Positions 25,303-34,741 of a DNA stretch of 64,000 bases are shown piece by piece (position 1 is the first letter of the stretch; each line of letters begins with the position of its first letter). A program made the position numbers and the translations under genes. Source of the DNA: Clostridium sp. CAG:138 (lineage in GTDB: Bacteria > Bacillota > Clostridia > Christensenellales > CAG-138); contig FR879709.1 in the NCBI GenBank assembly GCA_000435055.1, forward strand, positions 92,568-156,567, read 5' to 3'. The notes under the pieces were generated by a model. The model saw nothing but the letters and a program-made list of their open reading frames with translations. It searched no databases and had not been told where the DNA came from.

Positions 25303-27789
25303 TTATGAGTTCTTATCTTTTTCGCTGTCGCGAAGCCTCGTCAGTTTTTCAACATATACATCGCAAAGTTCTTTTGCGTACTCGCTGTCCCTGCTGCCGG
25401 CAACGATGCGGAAGGAAGCATCCGCAGTTCCGGCGGGACGAACACACACCCAGCCCGTGTCACGCTTTAGGCGCAAACCGTCAACAAGTTCTCCGTTTTT
25501 TTCGCCCTCTGCAAGCATCCGAAGCATTCTGCCGATATCTTTCCATGCGGTGCGTATGCTCTTTTCCGAAGTATAGACTTTTGGCAGAGCTTCCGCATAA
25601 TCTTTCAACTCTCCCGAAACAAACATCTCACAAAGCCTCACGACCGCCGCTTCCGGCTCATACAGTGCGGGGTAATATGCGTTTCTTGCAAAGGACAGCC
25701 GTCGCTGCTCGGCCAAGCTTTCCTTTGAGTATATAAGCTGAACACCCTGCTTCTTTATCTCATCACGATAGGGCTCCGGCAATGAAACGGGCACGACCAA
25801 CAGTTCGGCACCCCCTTCCTTTTCCGGCAGTCCGAATGCTCCGCCGCCGCAGTTTACGGCAAGCGACCTCGCGATAACCGTCTGCACCTCGCTGTTGCCC
25901 AATATGATATCCCTGCTTATTGACAAGCTGATTTTGCCGTCATTATCAATTTGAACCGCAATCGTGTTTTCGTCAAACACGGGGGAAAGTCCGTTTTCCG
26001 CGCAGCTTCTTTCAACATTCCAGCCAAGCCGCAGCAAAACCCTGCTTATCACCCTGCCGGACTGTTCGGGCGCACCGATACGCAGCGTGCGCTTGTTATT
26101 CAGCATCAGTTCACGCCGAATGCCGCAGAGAAGACGCTGCTCATAAGCTTCTTCAAGCCCGTTCAGATTTCCGATTATGCCGAGTTCGGCATCAAGAGTG
26201 GGCTTCTGTTCGCCGAAAAGGAAACCGGCGCGCACAGAGCGCATTGCATCGGGCGAAAGTTCAATGCCGTTTTCATCAAACAACACAAGTTCGGCGTTTC
26301 TTCCGTTGTTATTGACATAGATTCCCCCCGCGCAGCCTGTTTTGCGCACGGTATACGAGAATGCGGATATGCTTGCGGCATTCACGGCCTCGGCATCAAC
26401 GCCCTGCGACGCAATGCCCGCAAGCGCCGCATACTTCAGCACGACCGAAATCGGCTCACCCGATGCACAGACAGCCGCCTTTGCAGGCAGAGCAAATCTT
26501 GAAGCAAAAGCCGCTCCGACACGCAGCGCCGCCTCCGGAGTCATCTGTTCATCCGCATACCCGTGAACAATGCAGCCGTCAAATTCAACACGGCGCGCGG
26601 TGCTGCCCCAAACGATATTGTCCTTGCAGCTGCTTCCGTTTTCAATCTGTTTATGCGGCCAAATGCAAACATTCGGAAGAACAGTCACGCCCGCACCGAC
26701 ATGAGTTCCCGCTCCGATCGCGCTCCCCTCAAAAAGCGAAACACGTTCATCGATTTTTGCATCCTCGCACACAACCGCTCCGCGCAGCTCGGAATCAAAT
26801 CTTATGTGTGAACGCTCAAACAAAACCGACCGTTTTACGCTTGCACCCTCTTCAATTGACGATGCGCTCCCGACAACCGAATACGGTTCAATGCAAACTC
26901 CGTCCGCAATTCTTGCGCCGCTGCCGATATAACAGGGCGGAATCAGCTTTGCACGCCCGGAAATGTTTGCATTCGGTTCAATCAGCACGCCGCCGCAATC
27001 CTTTGCTATGGTTGAAAACGCACATTTTCCGTTCAGCATATCCTGCTGTGCTTGTCTATATTGGGCAATATCGCCGATGTCGCACCAGTACGCGTCAGTT
27101 ACATGACCGCGGATTTTCATTCCGCGACGCAGCATTTCAGGAAACAAATCCTTTGAAAAATCAAAATCCGTATCCTTCGGGATAAGTTCCAGTGCATCGC
27201 CGTTCAGGATATATATTCCTGTGTTCGCATAATCGCTGAACACTTCGCTCCGCTCCGGCTTCTCCAAGAAACCTTTTATCGTGCCGTTTTCGTCCAGCAA
27301 TGCAACGCCGTATTCCGTGGGTTCCGCAACACGTTTCAGAACTATCGTTGCAGCAGCATCGCTTTGCTCATGCGCGCGAATCACGGCTGAAAGGTCAATA
27401 TCCGTAATTCCGTCACCGCTCAGAACAAGGACGCTCTCCCCCGCCCCTTTTTGAGCAATTTGACAGCCGGAAGATTCTCCGTCGGAGGTATTCCCATGAG
27501 AAATCCCTCCCAAAGCCGCACGGACGCTCCCTGCGGTGCCGAGTTTTCTGCCAGGCTCCGAATAGCTTGCGGAAATTCCCCATGCTCCGCCGCTTCCGAT
27601 ATGTTTTTTAATCATATCACCAAGGTAATGCAGCGTAAATACCGCCTCGTTGATATTGTGCTTTGCAAGAAGATCCATTGTGTAATCAAGAATGGGTCTG
27701 TTGAGCAAAGGAATGAGTGGTTTCGGTTTCGTGCAGGTCAACGGCCGCAGACGCCTGCCGTCCCCGCCTGCCATTATAACAGCTTTCAT
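25303..27789 (-). CDS. Sugar nucleotidyltransferase fused to a phosphomannomutase-like domain
   Basis: The 828-residue protein has three parts. Residues 1-250 form a nucleotidyltransferase (MKAVIMAGGDGRRLRPLT, LSGDGITDIDL, GYWCDIG-like AYWCDIGDIAQY). Residues 255-385 are hexapeptide repeats forming a left-handed beta-helix. Residues 400-828 resemble phosphomannomutase but lack the catalytic TASHNP serine motif, having CAGGIYVNNNGRNAE instead, while the C-terminal phosphate loop (RPAGTADASFRI) remains. This fused, serine-less form recurs in Firmicutes and cyanobacteria. A GDP-mannose or similar NDP-sugar role is plausible. A 20-odd residue insertion follows the GTAGSV motif. The ATG lies within a hairpin-flanked leader. 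Confidence 0.85.
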   Translation of the reverse strand: MKAVIMAGGDGRRLRPLTCTKPKPLIPLLNRPILDYTMDLLAKHNINEAVFTLHYLGDMIKKHIGSGGAWGISASYSEPGRKLGTAGSVRAALGGISHGNTSDGESSGCQIAQKGAGESVLVLSGDGITDIDLSAVIRAHEQSDAAATIVLKRVAEPTEYGVALLDENGTIKGFLEKPERSEVFSDYANTGIYILNGDALELIPKDTDFDFSKDLFPEMLRRGMKIRGHVTDAYWCDIGDIAQYRQAQQDMLNGKCAFSTIAKDCGGVLIEPNANISGRAKLIPPCYIGSGARIADGVCIEPYSVVGSASSIEEGASVKRSVLFERSHIRFDSELRGAVVCEDAKIDERVSLFEGSAIGAGTHVGAGVTVLPNVCIWPHKQIENGSSCKDNIVWGSTARRVEFDGCIVHGYADEQMTPEAALRVGAAFASRFALPAKAAVCASGEPISVVLKYAALAGIASQGVDAEAVNAASISAFSYTVRKTGCAGGIYVNNNGRNAELVLFDENGIELSPDAMRSVRAGFLFGEQKPTLDAELGIIGNLNGLEEAYEQRLLCGIRRELMLNNKRTLRIGAPEQSGRVISRVLLRLGWNVERSCAENGLSPVFDENTIAVQIDNDGKISLSISRDIILGNSEVQTVIARSLAVNCGGGAFGLPEKEGGAELLVVPVSLPEPYRDEIKKQGVQLIYSKESLAEQRRLSFARNAYYPALYEPEAAVVRLCEMFVSGELKDYAEALPKVYTSEKSIRTAWKDIGRMLRMLAEGEKNGELVDGLRLKRDTGWVCVRPAGTADASFRIVAGSRDSEYAKELCDVYVEKLTRLRDSEKDKNS

Positions 27790-27792
27790 AAA

Positions 27793-27829
27793 AATAATAC
27801 CGCCTTTCGATTGAAATTGCGGTATTATT
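27793..27829 (-). promoter_or_regulatory. Hairpin overlapping the ribosome site of the nucleotidyltransferase gene
   Basis: On the minus strand AATAATACCGC and GCGGTATTATT form a perfect 11-bp stem ending 3 bases before the ATG. It covers part of the AAAGGCGG ribosome site and is followed by TTT. It could sequester translation start or act as a terminator of the upstream gene. Confidence 0.55.
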
Positions 27830-27944
27830 GTATGAATCTTTAATAAATTGAATCAGCGGTAATTATTTCCTGTCCTTGCGGCGCAGCGACTTCGCTCGAT
27901 TTGCAAATTTGCATGAAACAGGCGCAGCCGAACCCGCTTAAGTA

Positions 27945-28895
27945 TTAAAAATACTTAATGCCGTAGAAATAGCAGTTACCTTCAATCGTTGCGTAATATT
28001 TTGTGTAATCCGTCCATTCCGTGCCGAGATATGCGGCGCGATAAAACAGAACTTTTTTCGGCAGAGTGCTGCCGTGCTGCAAAAACACGTATTTTGCGGC
28101 AGCCATCGCCTTTGAATTCGGCGTTATTGAATTCAGATACGCACGCGAATAACCAAACTGACCGGATTGGAAGATGACCCCGGGAACACTGTTCGGGAAT
28201 TTTCCCGATTTGTTCTTTACACGGTTATAAACTATACTTGCAAGTGCCCTGTATCCGATGTAGGAACTGCCCGGGCCTTCTGCGTGAATAAGTGCGGCAA
28301 CAAGGCGAATATCGCTGTCCGAAAACTCACTCGGATTCGGGTCATACATCGGCGGCTGAGTCACAACAGGTTTCGGTGTTGCATATGTGCCGACGGTAAC
28401 GAACTGACGGAAAATGTAACCCGTCTGCCCGTCAAGATCCACTTGGAACCACTCGCTCGTTTTTCCTGTTATGTAGAACTCCGTTCCAAGCGTGCAGATT
28501 CTGAGAATTGCAGCGGATGTTGACGGCTCCTGCCGCATATTCACAAATGTTTCGTTCGTGTAACCCGGAACATAGTTAACTTCCTGCATAGGTTCCGGGG
28601 TCGGTGTGGGTTCCGGAGTCGGTGCAGGCGTCGGCGTCGGCGCTGCCGTCGGTGCAGGCGTTGCGGTTGGTTCCGGCGTGTCTGTCGGAATCGGCGTGCT
28701 GCTCGGCGAATCCGTGCTGCCGAAATCCGTTCCATGCGGCATTTCATCCGCTCCGCTTATGTTTACAACATAATCGTCGTTACCCTTGCTCTCGGCGCCG
28801 GATGCCTTTCCCGTGCACCCCGCCGCAATTGCGGCAAGCGCAATGAACAAAGCCAAGACAATCAGCAGGTGTTTGTTTTTTTTCAAAAACTTCAC
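27945..28895 (-). CDS. SleB-type cell-wall hydrolase lipoprotein with SH3 domain
   Basis: The 316-residue protein has a lipoprotein signal (lipobox I-A-A-G-C, Cys 27), a Pro/Thr-rich spacer of PTP repeats (about 60-105), an SH3b domain (about 108-170, FVNMRQEPSTSAAIL ... GYIFRQFV), and a C-terminal hydrolase-2 domain (195-316; ALIHAEGPG, ALASIVYNRVKN, GVIFQSGQFGYS) as in the spore cortex hydrolase SleB. The conserved Glu in the HAEG stretch is the likely catalytic residue. The start is GTG behind AAGGAGG (9 bases). It lies 52 bases after hslU, where codY would sit in Bacillus. Confidence 0.9.
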   Translation of the reverse strand: MKFLKKNKHLLIVLALFIALAAIAAGCTGKASGAESKGNDDYVVNISGADEMPHGTDFGSTDSPSSTPIPTDTPEPTATPAPTAAPTPTPAPTPEPTPTPEPMQEVNYVPGYTNETFVNMRQEPSTSAAILRICTLGTEFYITGKTSEWFQVDLDGQTGYIFRQFVTVGTYATPKPVVTQPPMYDPNPSEFSDSDIRLVAALIHAEGPGSSYIGYRALASIVYNRVKNKSGKFPNSVPGVIFQSGQFGYSRAYLNSITPNSKAMAAAKYVFLQHGSTLPKKVLFYRAAYLGTEWTDYTKYYATIEGNCYFYGIKYF

Positions 28896-28947
28896 AACTT
28901 GCTTCCTCCTTCGGGTAGAATTTATACCTTTTGGGATAGTGTTCCTT

Positions 28948-30366
28948 TCAGATGATATACCTATTCATATCATCGGCATTATTTCGGGAAATACGTTCTG
29001 AAACGTATTTTTCATCGATCACAACATCGATCATCGGGTGATCTCCCGTTGCATTAAAGGAAATATCCTCAAGAAGATTCTCAATTATTGTGTGCAAACG
29101 CCGCGCACCGATATTCTCACCGGTTTCGTTTGCGTGGAAAGCCGCTTCCGCAACGGCGCGGAGAGCCTCCTGTTTGAACTCGATTCGGATATTATCCGTT
29201 TCAAGCAATGCGGCATACTGTTTTGTTATTGCGTTCTGCGGAGCGGTCAGTATCCGCTCGTAATCATCCGTTGTGAGCGCATTGAGCTTCACAACGATCG
29301 GAAAACGCCCCTGAAGCTCCGGAATCAGGTCGTTTATCTTCGAAACATGGAACGCACCCGCTGCGATAAACAGCATATAGTTCGTGCGCACGGGGCCGTA
29401 TTTGGTTGAAACGACAGAGCCCTCGACTATCGGCAGGATGTCCCTTTGTACGCCCTCTCGGGAAACATCGGGGCCGCTGCCCGCGCCCTTTGCGGCAATC
29501 TTGTCTATTTCATCGATGAAAACAATGCCGTCCTGCTCCGCTTTGTCTATTGCATCGCGCACGACCGCATCCATGTCAACAAGTTTTTCCGATTCTTCAT
29601 TTGAAAGAATGCGCCTTGCATCGCGAACCGTTACTTTGCGTGCCTTTGTCTTTTTGGGAAGAACCCCGCCGAACATTTCATTCAGATTCAGATCTATTCC
29701 CATTGCAAGCATGGTATCGTTACCTGTTGCGGTTTCCGCAACCTCGATTTCGATCATTTCATCCTCAAGCCGACCGGCCTGCAAATCGCTGATTATTTTG
29801 TTTCGTTTGGAGATATGCTCCGCCGTCTGTTCCTCTGTCGGCTCATTCTTTTTAACCGCAACTCCTGTCTCGCCGCCGGGAGTCAGCGAACCGAACAGCT
29901 TTGCAAGCCCGTCGGAAAAGCTGTCCACAGGGTTCGGAGTCTGCTTTGCGGGCTTTCCGCAAAGGATATCCACAATGCGTTTCTCGGCAGCAGCATCGGC
30001 TGCAAGCCTGACTTCCTCTGTGCGTTTTGCTTTCACAAGGCGAATGGAAGCCTCCACAAGGTCGCGAATCATGGAATCAACATCGCGCCCGACATAGCCG
30101 ACTTCGGTGAACTTTGTTGCTTCAACCTTCACAAACGGGGCATCCACAAGCTTCGCAAGCCTGCGGGCAATTTCTGTTTTTCCGACGCCCGTCGAGCCGA
30201 CCATAATGATATTTTTCGGGATGATTTCCTCGCGCATTTCCTCGGGAAGGCGGCTGCGGCGATACCTGTTGCGCAACGCGATCGCAACGGTGCGCTTTGC
30301 TTCGTCCTGTCCGATAATGTACTTATCAAGCTGTTCAACTGTTTGTTTCGGAGTCAATACGTTCAT
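28948..30366 (-). CDS. hslU: ATP-dependent protease ATPase subunit HslU (ClpY)
   Basis: HslU unfolds substrates and feeds them to the HslV peptidase. The 472-residue AAA+ protein opens with LTPKQTVEQLDKYIIGQDEAK and has Walker A GSTGVGKTE, the pore motif GYVGRD, an acidic intermediate domain (about 140-250), Walker B FIDEIDKI, sensor region and the GARRLHTIIENLLEDISF sensor 2/C-terminal domain. Its start is 2 bases after the hslV stop, with AGAGGTG inside the hslV end, a tightly coupled pair. Confidence 0.96.
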   Translation of the reverse strand: MNVLTPKQTVEQLDKYIIGQDEAKRTVAIALRNRYRRSRLPEEMREEIIPKNIIMVGSTGVGKTEIARRLAKLVDAPFVKVEATKFTEVGYVGRDVDSMIRDLVEASIRLVKAKRTEEVRLAADAAAEKRIVDILCGKPAKQTPNPVDSFSDGLAKLFGSLTPGGETGVAVKKNEPTEEQTAEHISKRNKIISDLQAGRLEDEMIEIEVAETATGNDTMLAMGIDLNLNEMFGGVLPKKTKARKVTVRDARRILSNEESEKLVDMDAVVRDAIDKAEQDGIVFIDEIDKIAAKGAGSGPDVSREGVQRDILPIVEGSVVSTKYGPVRTNYMLFIAAGAFHVSKINDLIPELQGRFPIVVKLNALTTDDYERILTAPQNAITKQYAALLETDNIRIEFKQEALRAVAEAAFHANETGENIGARRLHTIIENLLEDISFNATGDHPMIDVVIDEKYVSERISRNNADDMNRYII

Positions 30367-30368
30367 CT

Positions 30369-30902
30369 TTACACCTCTTCCGTGACAATGTTGGAATTTG
30401 TGTACACGCAGATGCCGGAGGCAATTCTGAGAGCCTTTTCCGCAATTTCAACCGCGGGAAGCTCGGTATTTTCCTTCAGTGCGCGCGCCGCTGCAAGCGC
30501 ATACATGCCGCCGCTGCCGATTGCGGCAATGCCGTCATCGGGTTCAATAACCTCGCCCGTGCCGGACACAATAAGCAGGTCGGAAGCATTTGCACAGATA
30601 AGCAATGCTTCAAGCTTGCGCATGACCTTATCGCTGCGCCAATCCTGAGCAAGCGCAACAGCCGCACGGCGCAAACTTCCGCCGTACATGGTCAGTTTGG
30701 CTTCAAATCTTTCGCAAAGCGTGAATGCATCCGCAACGCCGCCCGCAAAACCGACAACAACGCTGTCGTTATATATGCGGCGAACCTTTCGCGCCGTGTG
30801 TTTCATTATTGTTGCTTCGCCGAGAGTGACCTGTCCGTCACCCGCAAGAGCGCATTTGCCGTCTTTTTGCACGGCAACAATGGTTGTTCCTTTTATGTCC
30901 AT
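30369..30902 (-). CDS. hslV: ATP-dependent protease peptidase subunit HslV (ClpQ)
   Basis: The 177-residue N-terminal nucleophile peptidase has TTIVAV after five residues that must be removed to expose the catalytic Thr. [25 protein letters not shown] and [14 protein letters not shown] are family marks. It forms a double ring with HslU. It lies between trmFO and hslU, the order seen in Bacillus (trmFO-xerC-clpQ-clpY) except that no xerC is present. Confidence 0.96.
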   Translation of the reverse strand: MDIKGTTIVAVQKDGKCALAGDGQVTLGEATIMKHTARKVRRIYNDSVVVGFAGGVADAFTLCERFEAKLTMYGGSLRRAAVALAQDWRSDKVMRKLEALLICANASDLLIVSGTGEVIEPDDGIAAIGSGGMYALAAARALKENTELPAVEIAEKALRIASGICVYTNSNIVTEEV

Positions 30903-30994
30903 TTTGTTTCCTCTTTAATTTTCCGATTCAAAACATATTATTGCAGCTTTTCATGTTCGATGCCGGCCTTTTGGCGCATCAACTCAAGCCTTTA

Positions 30995-32311
30995 TCATTT
31001 TTCCTGTTGTTTCAGTTCGGCCGCAATGCTGTCAACCGTTTGCAGCGCACGTTGCGAAAGTGCCTCGAAACGGCGGCGTTTGTCGCGCGGCGCATTCGGC
31101 AAGGTTTCCATAATGCCGAAGTTCGCATTCATCGGCTGGAAGCTGCTGCCGTTATATTCGCTTACGTAATGTGCAAGTGCTCCGATTGCCGTTCGTCTTG
31201 TAAAATCGATTTGCGGTCGATTGTTTACAAGCCGTGCCAGATTGATTCCCGCAGCAAGCCCGGATGAAGCACTTTCAACATAGCCCTCTACACCGGTGAG
31301 CTGCCCCGCAAAGAACAAATCCTCACGCTCACGCAGGGAGTAAAAAGGAGTCAGATGTTTCGGGGATTGAAGGAAGGAATTCCTGTGCATAACGCCGTAA
31401 CGCACATATTCCGCATTCGCAAGCCCGGGAATCATTCCGAAAACGCGCTTCTGCTCGCCGAACCTGAGATTGGTTTGAAATCCCACGATGTTAAAAAGCG
31501 TGCCCTCGGAGTTATCCTGTCTGAGCTGCACAACGGCAAACGGTTTTTTGCCGTCGCTTGCAGTGCATTCTGCAAGACCGACAGGCTTCAGCGGTCCGTA
31601 TGCAAGGGTCAGGTCGCCACGTTTTGCCATGACTTCAACCGGCATACACCCTTCAAAAACGTTGACGGTTTCAAACTCGTGCAGCGGAGCGGTTTCCGCC
31701 GAAACCAGCGCGCGCACAAAATCATAATACTCACGCATTGTCATAGGGCAATTCAGATAATCACTGCCGCGTCCGTAACGCGAGGCTCTGCTTATCCGAT
31801 TCATATCAAGCGATTCGAGCGTTACGATCGGAGCAGCCGCATCAAAGAAATGCAGGCTGTCTCCAAGCAGGTTTTCAATGTTTCCCATCAAAGCACCGTC
31901 TGTAAGCGGCCCTGTGGCAATTACCGCAGGTTCAGTCGGTATTTCCGTTATTTCCCGGGAAATGAGCTCAATATTCGGATGTTTTTTTAGCTCTTCCGTG
32001 ATTCGTTTTGAAAAATCAGTGCGATCCACCGCGAGCGCACCGCCCGCCGGAACGCGCGTTTCGTCCGCAATTCTCATTACAAGAGAATTCATTCGGCGAA
32101 GTTCTTCTTTCAAGAGGCCGACGGCATTATCCAGCTTATCTGAGCGAAGCGAGTTCGAGCAAACCAATTCGCATAAGTCATCAGTTTTGTGTGCAGGCGA
32201 ATGCTTGCCCGGCTTCATTTCAAAAAGGTTGACGTGTATGCCGCTTTCGGCAATCACATACGCCGCCTCACAGCCGGCCAATCCTCCGCCGATAACAGAA
32301 ACCGATTTCAT
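30995..32311 (-). CDS. trmFO: tRNA uracil-54 methyltransferase TrmFO (folate dependent)
   Basis: TrmFO makes ribothymidine at tRNA position 54 using methylenetetrahydrofolate and FAD. The 438-residue protein opens with the FAD-binding VIGGGLAGCEAAYVIAESG, followed by FEMKPGKHSPAH and ELVCSNSLRSD, then LTGVEGYVESASSGLAAGIN near the end, all characteristic. It lies 123 bases after topA in the same direction. Confidence 0.97.
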   Translation of the reverse strand: MKSVSVIGGGLAGCEAAYVIAESGIHVNLFEMKPGKHSPAHKTDDLCELVCSNSLRSDKLDNAVGLLKEELRRMNSLVMRIADETRVPAGGALAVDRTDFSKRITEELKKHPNIELISREITEIPTEPAVIATGPLTDGALMGNIENLLGDSLHFFDAAAPIVTLESLDMNRISRASRYGRGSDYLNCPMTMREYYDFVRALVSAETAPLHEFETVNVFEGCMPVEVMAKRGDLTLAYGPLKPVGLAECTASDGKKPFAVVQLRQDNSEGTLFNIVGFQTNLRFGEQKRVFGMIPGLANAEYVRYGVMHRNSFLQSPKHLTPFYSLREREDLFFAGQLTGVEGYVESASSGLAAGINLARLVNNRPQIDFTRRTAIGALAHYVSEYNGSSFQPMNANFGIMETLPNAPRDKRRRFEALSQRALQTVDSIAAELKQQEK

Positions 32312-32434
32312 TGCTTTCCTCCTCCTTGTTCGCGTTTGATGTTTTTATGCCTGTCGGCATCATGCTGCATTAAGAATAATTCATCTCCCCTTCCTGCTCT
32401 TGCGAAATCACCGGGAAATGAAATAACTCCCTTT

Positions 32435-34579
32435 TCAGTCCCGTGCCTCCGCTTTATCCGCAAGGTCGGGATAAGTGTTTTTAATCTCTCCGCTCGGAAC
32501 AACAAAGCCGCATTCCTTTTCGGAACAGACAATATAGCGTCCGTTCGGGCCCATTTTCCACACGGTCATCCTTCCGCAGCGCGGGCACGGTTTGCCTGTC
32601 GGCAGATACCACGATACGTAATCACACTCCGGATAATTCTCGCAGCCGTAAAACGCTCTGCCTTTTTTGCCCTTGCGCTTGATTATTTCCCCGCCGCATT
32701 TGGGGCATTTCACGCCGACTTTTTCAACAATGGGCTTTGTGTTTTTGCACTCCGGATAATTCGGGCAGGCAAGGAACCTTCCGAACCTGCCTGTTTTATA
32801 TACCATCATTGCACCGCATTTATCGCAGGGGATATCCGAAACCTCATCGGGAATTTCAATACGCTCAACGGTCTTGAATGCCTCTTCAAGAGCTTCCTCA
32901 AACGGAGGATAGAAATCTTCAATCAGATTTTGCCAGCGTTCTTTGCCTTCTTCCACGGAGTCCAATCGCGACTCCATATCCGCCGTGAACTTGACGTCAA
33001 CAATATTGCGGAAATTATCCTCCATAACTTTGTTCACAACGAACCCGAGATCGGTGGGCACAAGCTGCTTCTTTTCTTTTTCTACGTACCCTCTGTCGAT
33101 AATTGTCGAAATTGTCGGGGAATACGTGCTCGGCCTGCCGATTCCCAGCTCTTCAAGAGTTTTCACAAGGGATGCTTCGGTGTATCTTGAAGGCGGTTCG
33201 GTAAAGTTCTGCTTCGGGTTCAGAGAAACAAACTTAGGTTCACTGCCGACTTCCATAGCGGGAAGGGTCGTGTCCTTTTCGCCTATGCCGTCATCCTGCG
33301 ACGGGTTCGAAACGGAATAAACCGCCGTGAATCCGTCAAAGATTTTTTTTGAACTGTTGGTTCGATATGTGCATTTCGGCTGAGTCTGCGTTTCAAGCGT
33401 AACAGTTGAAGTTTCGTAAAGCGCATCACTCATCTGGCTTGCAAGGAAACGTTCGTAAATCAGTTTGTAAAGTTTATACTGCCCCGGTTCGAGATACTGT
33501 TTCACCGATGCGGGCGTGTTTTTTACATCAGTCGGACGAATTGCCTCATGCGCATCCTGGGAACCCGCTCTGCCCTTAAAAACATTGGGCTTTTCGGGTA
33601 CGTAAGCTGCGCCGAACGCTGTCGCAATGTATTCTCTCGCACTCTGCTGCGCTTCGGCGGAAATTCGAACCGAATCCGTACGCATATACGTAATCAAACC
33701 AACGCTGCCCTTGGTGCCGATATCAACGCCCTCATAGAGCTGCTGAGCGCAAAGCATGGTTCGCTTCGGCGGCATTGAAGCGCGGTTCGATGCATCCTGA
33801 AGCATGCTGCTCGTTGTGTACGGTGCAGGCGCATGACGTGTTTTTTTTGCTGTTTTGATGTCCGCAACGCAATAAACCGCTCCGGTGGACAAATCCGCAA
33901 CGCGCATTGCATCGGCTTCCGTCTGAAGCTCCGTCTTTTTGCCGTCAAAACCATAGAATTTGGCTTCGAATGTACGCTTGGCAAGATGAAGTTTTACTGT
34001 GACCGTCCAATACTCTTTCGGCACGAAATCAAGTATCTCGCGCTCTCTGTCGCAGATGAGTTTTGTCGTAACCGACTGCACACGGCCCGCCGAAAGTCCT
34101 CTTCGAACCTTTGCCCAAAGCAGCGGGCTGATTTTGTAGCCGAGCAAACGGTCAAGCACGCGCCGCGCCTGCTGCGCATCAACAAGGTTTCTGTCAATGC
34201 AGCGCGGATTTTTGACCGCCTTTTGAATGACTGTCTTTGTGATTTCGTTAAACACAACACGACAGGGCTCGTTTTCATCCAGCTTCAGCATTTTTGCAAG
34301 ATGCCACGAAATCGCTTCTCCCTCGCGATCAGGGTCGGTTGCAAGCACGATATGCTTTGCGTGCTTTGCTTCTTTGCGTATTTTTTCGATAACTTCGCCT
34401 CTTCCGCGAAGGGTAATATATTTGGGTTCAAAGTCGTGTTCAACATCAACACCGAGCTGGCTTTTCGGCAAATCGCGAACATGCCCGTTCGATGCAATGA
34501 CCCTGTATTTTGAGCCGAGATACTTTTCAATCGTCTTCGCTTTGGACGGCGATTCCACGATAACCAATGTCTCTGCCAT
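32435..34579 (-). CDS. topA: DNA topoisomerase I
   Basis: This type IA topoisomerase relaxes negative supercoils. The 714-residue protein starts MAETLVIVESPSKAKTIEKY (Toprim Glu), has the Toprim ATDPDREGEAISWH, the active-site Tyr in LITYMRTDSVRIS (about residue 300), and three C-terminal zinc-finger-like modules with CDKC, CPKC and CPRC pairs (about 580-690). The ATG at 34579 follows GGAGG by 2-4 bases; the frame is open upstream but the family start is clear. Confidence 0.97.
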   Translation of the reverse strand: MAETLVIVESPSKAKTIEKYLGSKYRVIASNGHVRDLPKSQLGVDVEHDFEPKYITLRGRGEVIEKIRKEAKHAKHIVLATDPDREGEAISWHLAKMLKLDENEPCRVVFNEITKTVIQKAVKNPRCIDRNLVDAQQARRVLDRLLGYKISPLLWAKVRRGLSAGRVQSVTTKLICDREREILDFVPKEYWTVTVKLHLAKRTFEAKFYGFDGKKTELQTEADAMRVADLSTGAVYCVADIKTAKKTRHAPAPYTTSSMLQDASNRASMPPKRTMLCAQQLYEGVDIGTKGSVGLITYMRTDSVRISAEAQQSAREYIATAFGAAYVPEKPNVFKGRAGSQDAHEAIRPTDVKNTPASVKQYLEPGQYKLYKLIYERFLASQMSDALYETSTVTLETQTQPKCTYRTNSSKKIFDGFTAVYSVSNPSQDDGIGEKDTTLPAMEVGSEPKFVSLNPKQNFTEPPSRYTEASLVKTLEELGIGRPSTYSPTISTIIDRGYVEKEKKQLVPTDLGFVVNKVMEDNFRNIVDVKFTADMESRLDSVEEGKERWQNLIEDFYPPFEEALEEAFKTVERIEIPDEVSDIPCDKCGAMMVYKTGRFGRFLACPNYPECKNTKPIVEKVGVKCPKCGGEIIKRKGKKGRAFYGCENYPECDYVSWYLPTGKPCPRCGRMTVWKMGPNGRYIVCSEKECGFVVPSGEIKNTYPDLADKAEARD

Positions 34580-34741
34580 AATCCTCCTTCGACCGTTTGG
34601 TCGTTTACAGTTAATTTGCAGTAAAATCCGATTCTGCCGCACCGCGGCGGCAGTTCAGCAACAGCTTTTTTTCACAAGAAGCGAATTGTTCAAACTCTTC
34701 CTGATCGGGTTTGCGATTCTGCCGGTGATACGACTTACGGA

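Noticed and set aside
26361..27185. Open frame of 274 codons on the plus strand
   Set aside because: It is antisense to the nucleotidyltransferase gene, Arg/His/Pro-rich and without family features.
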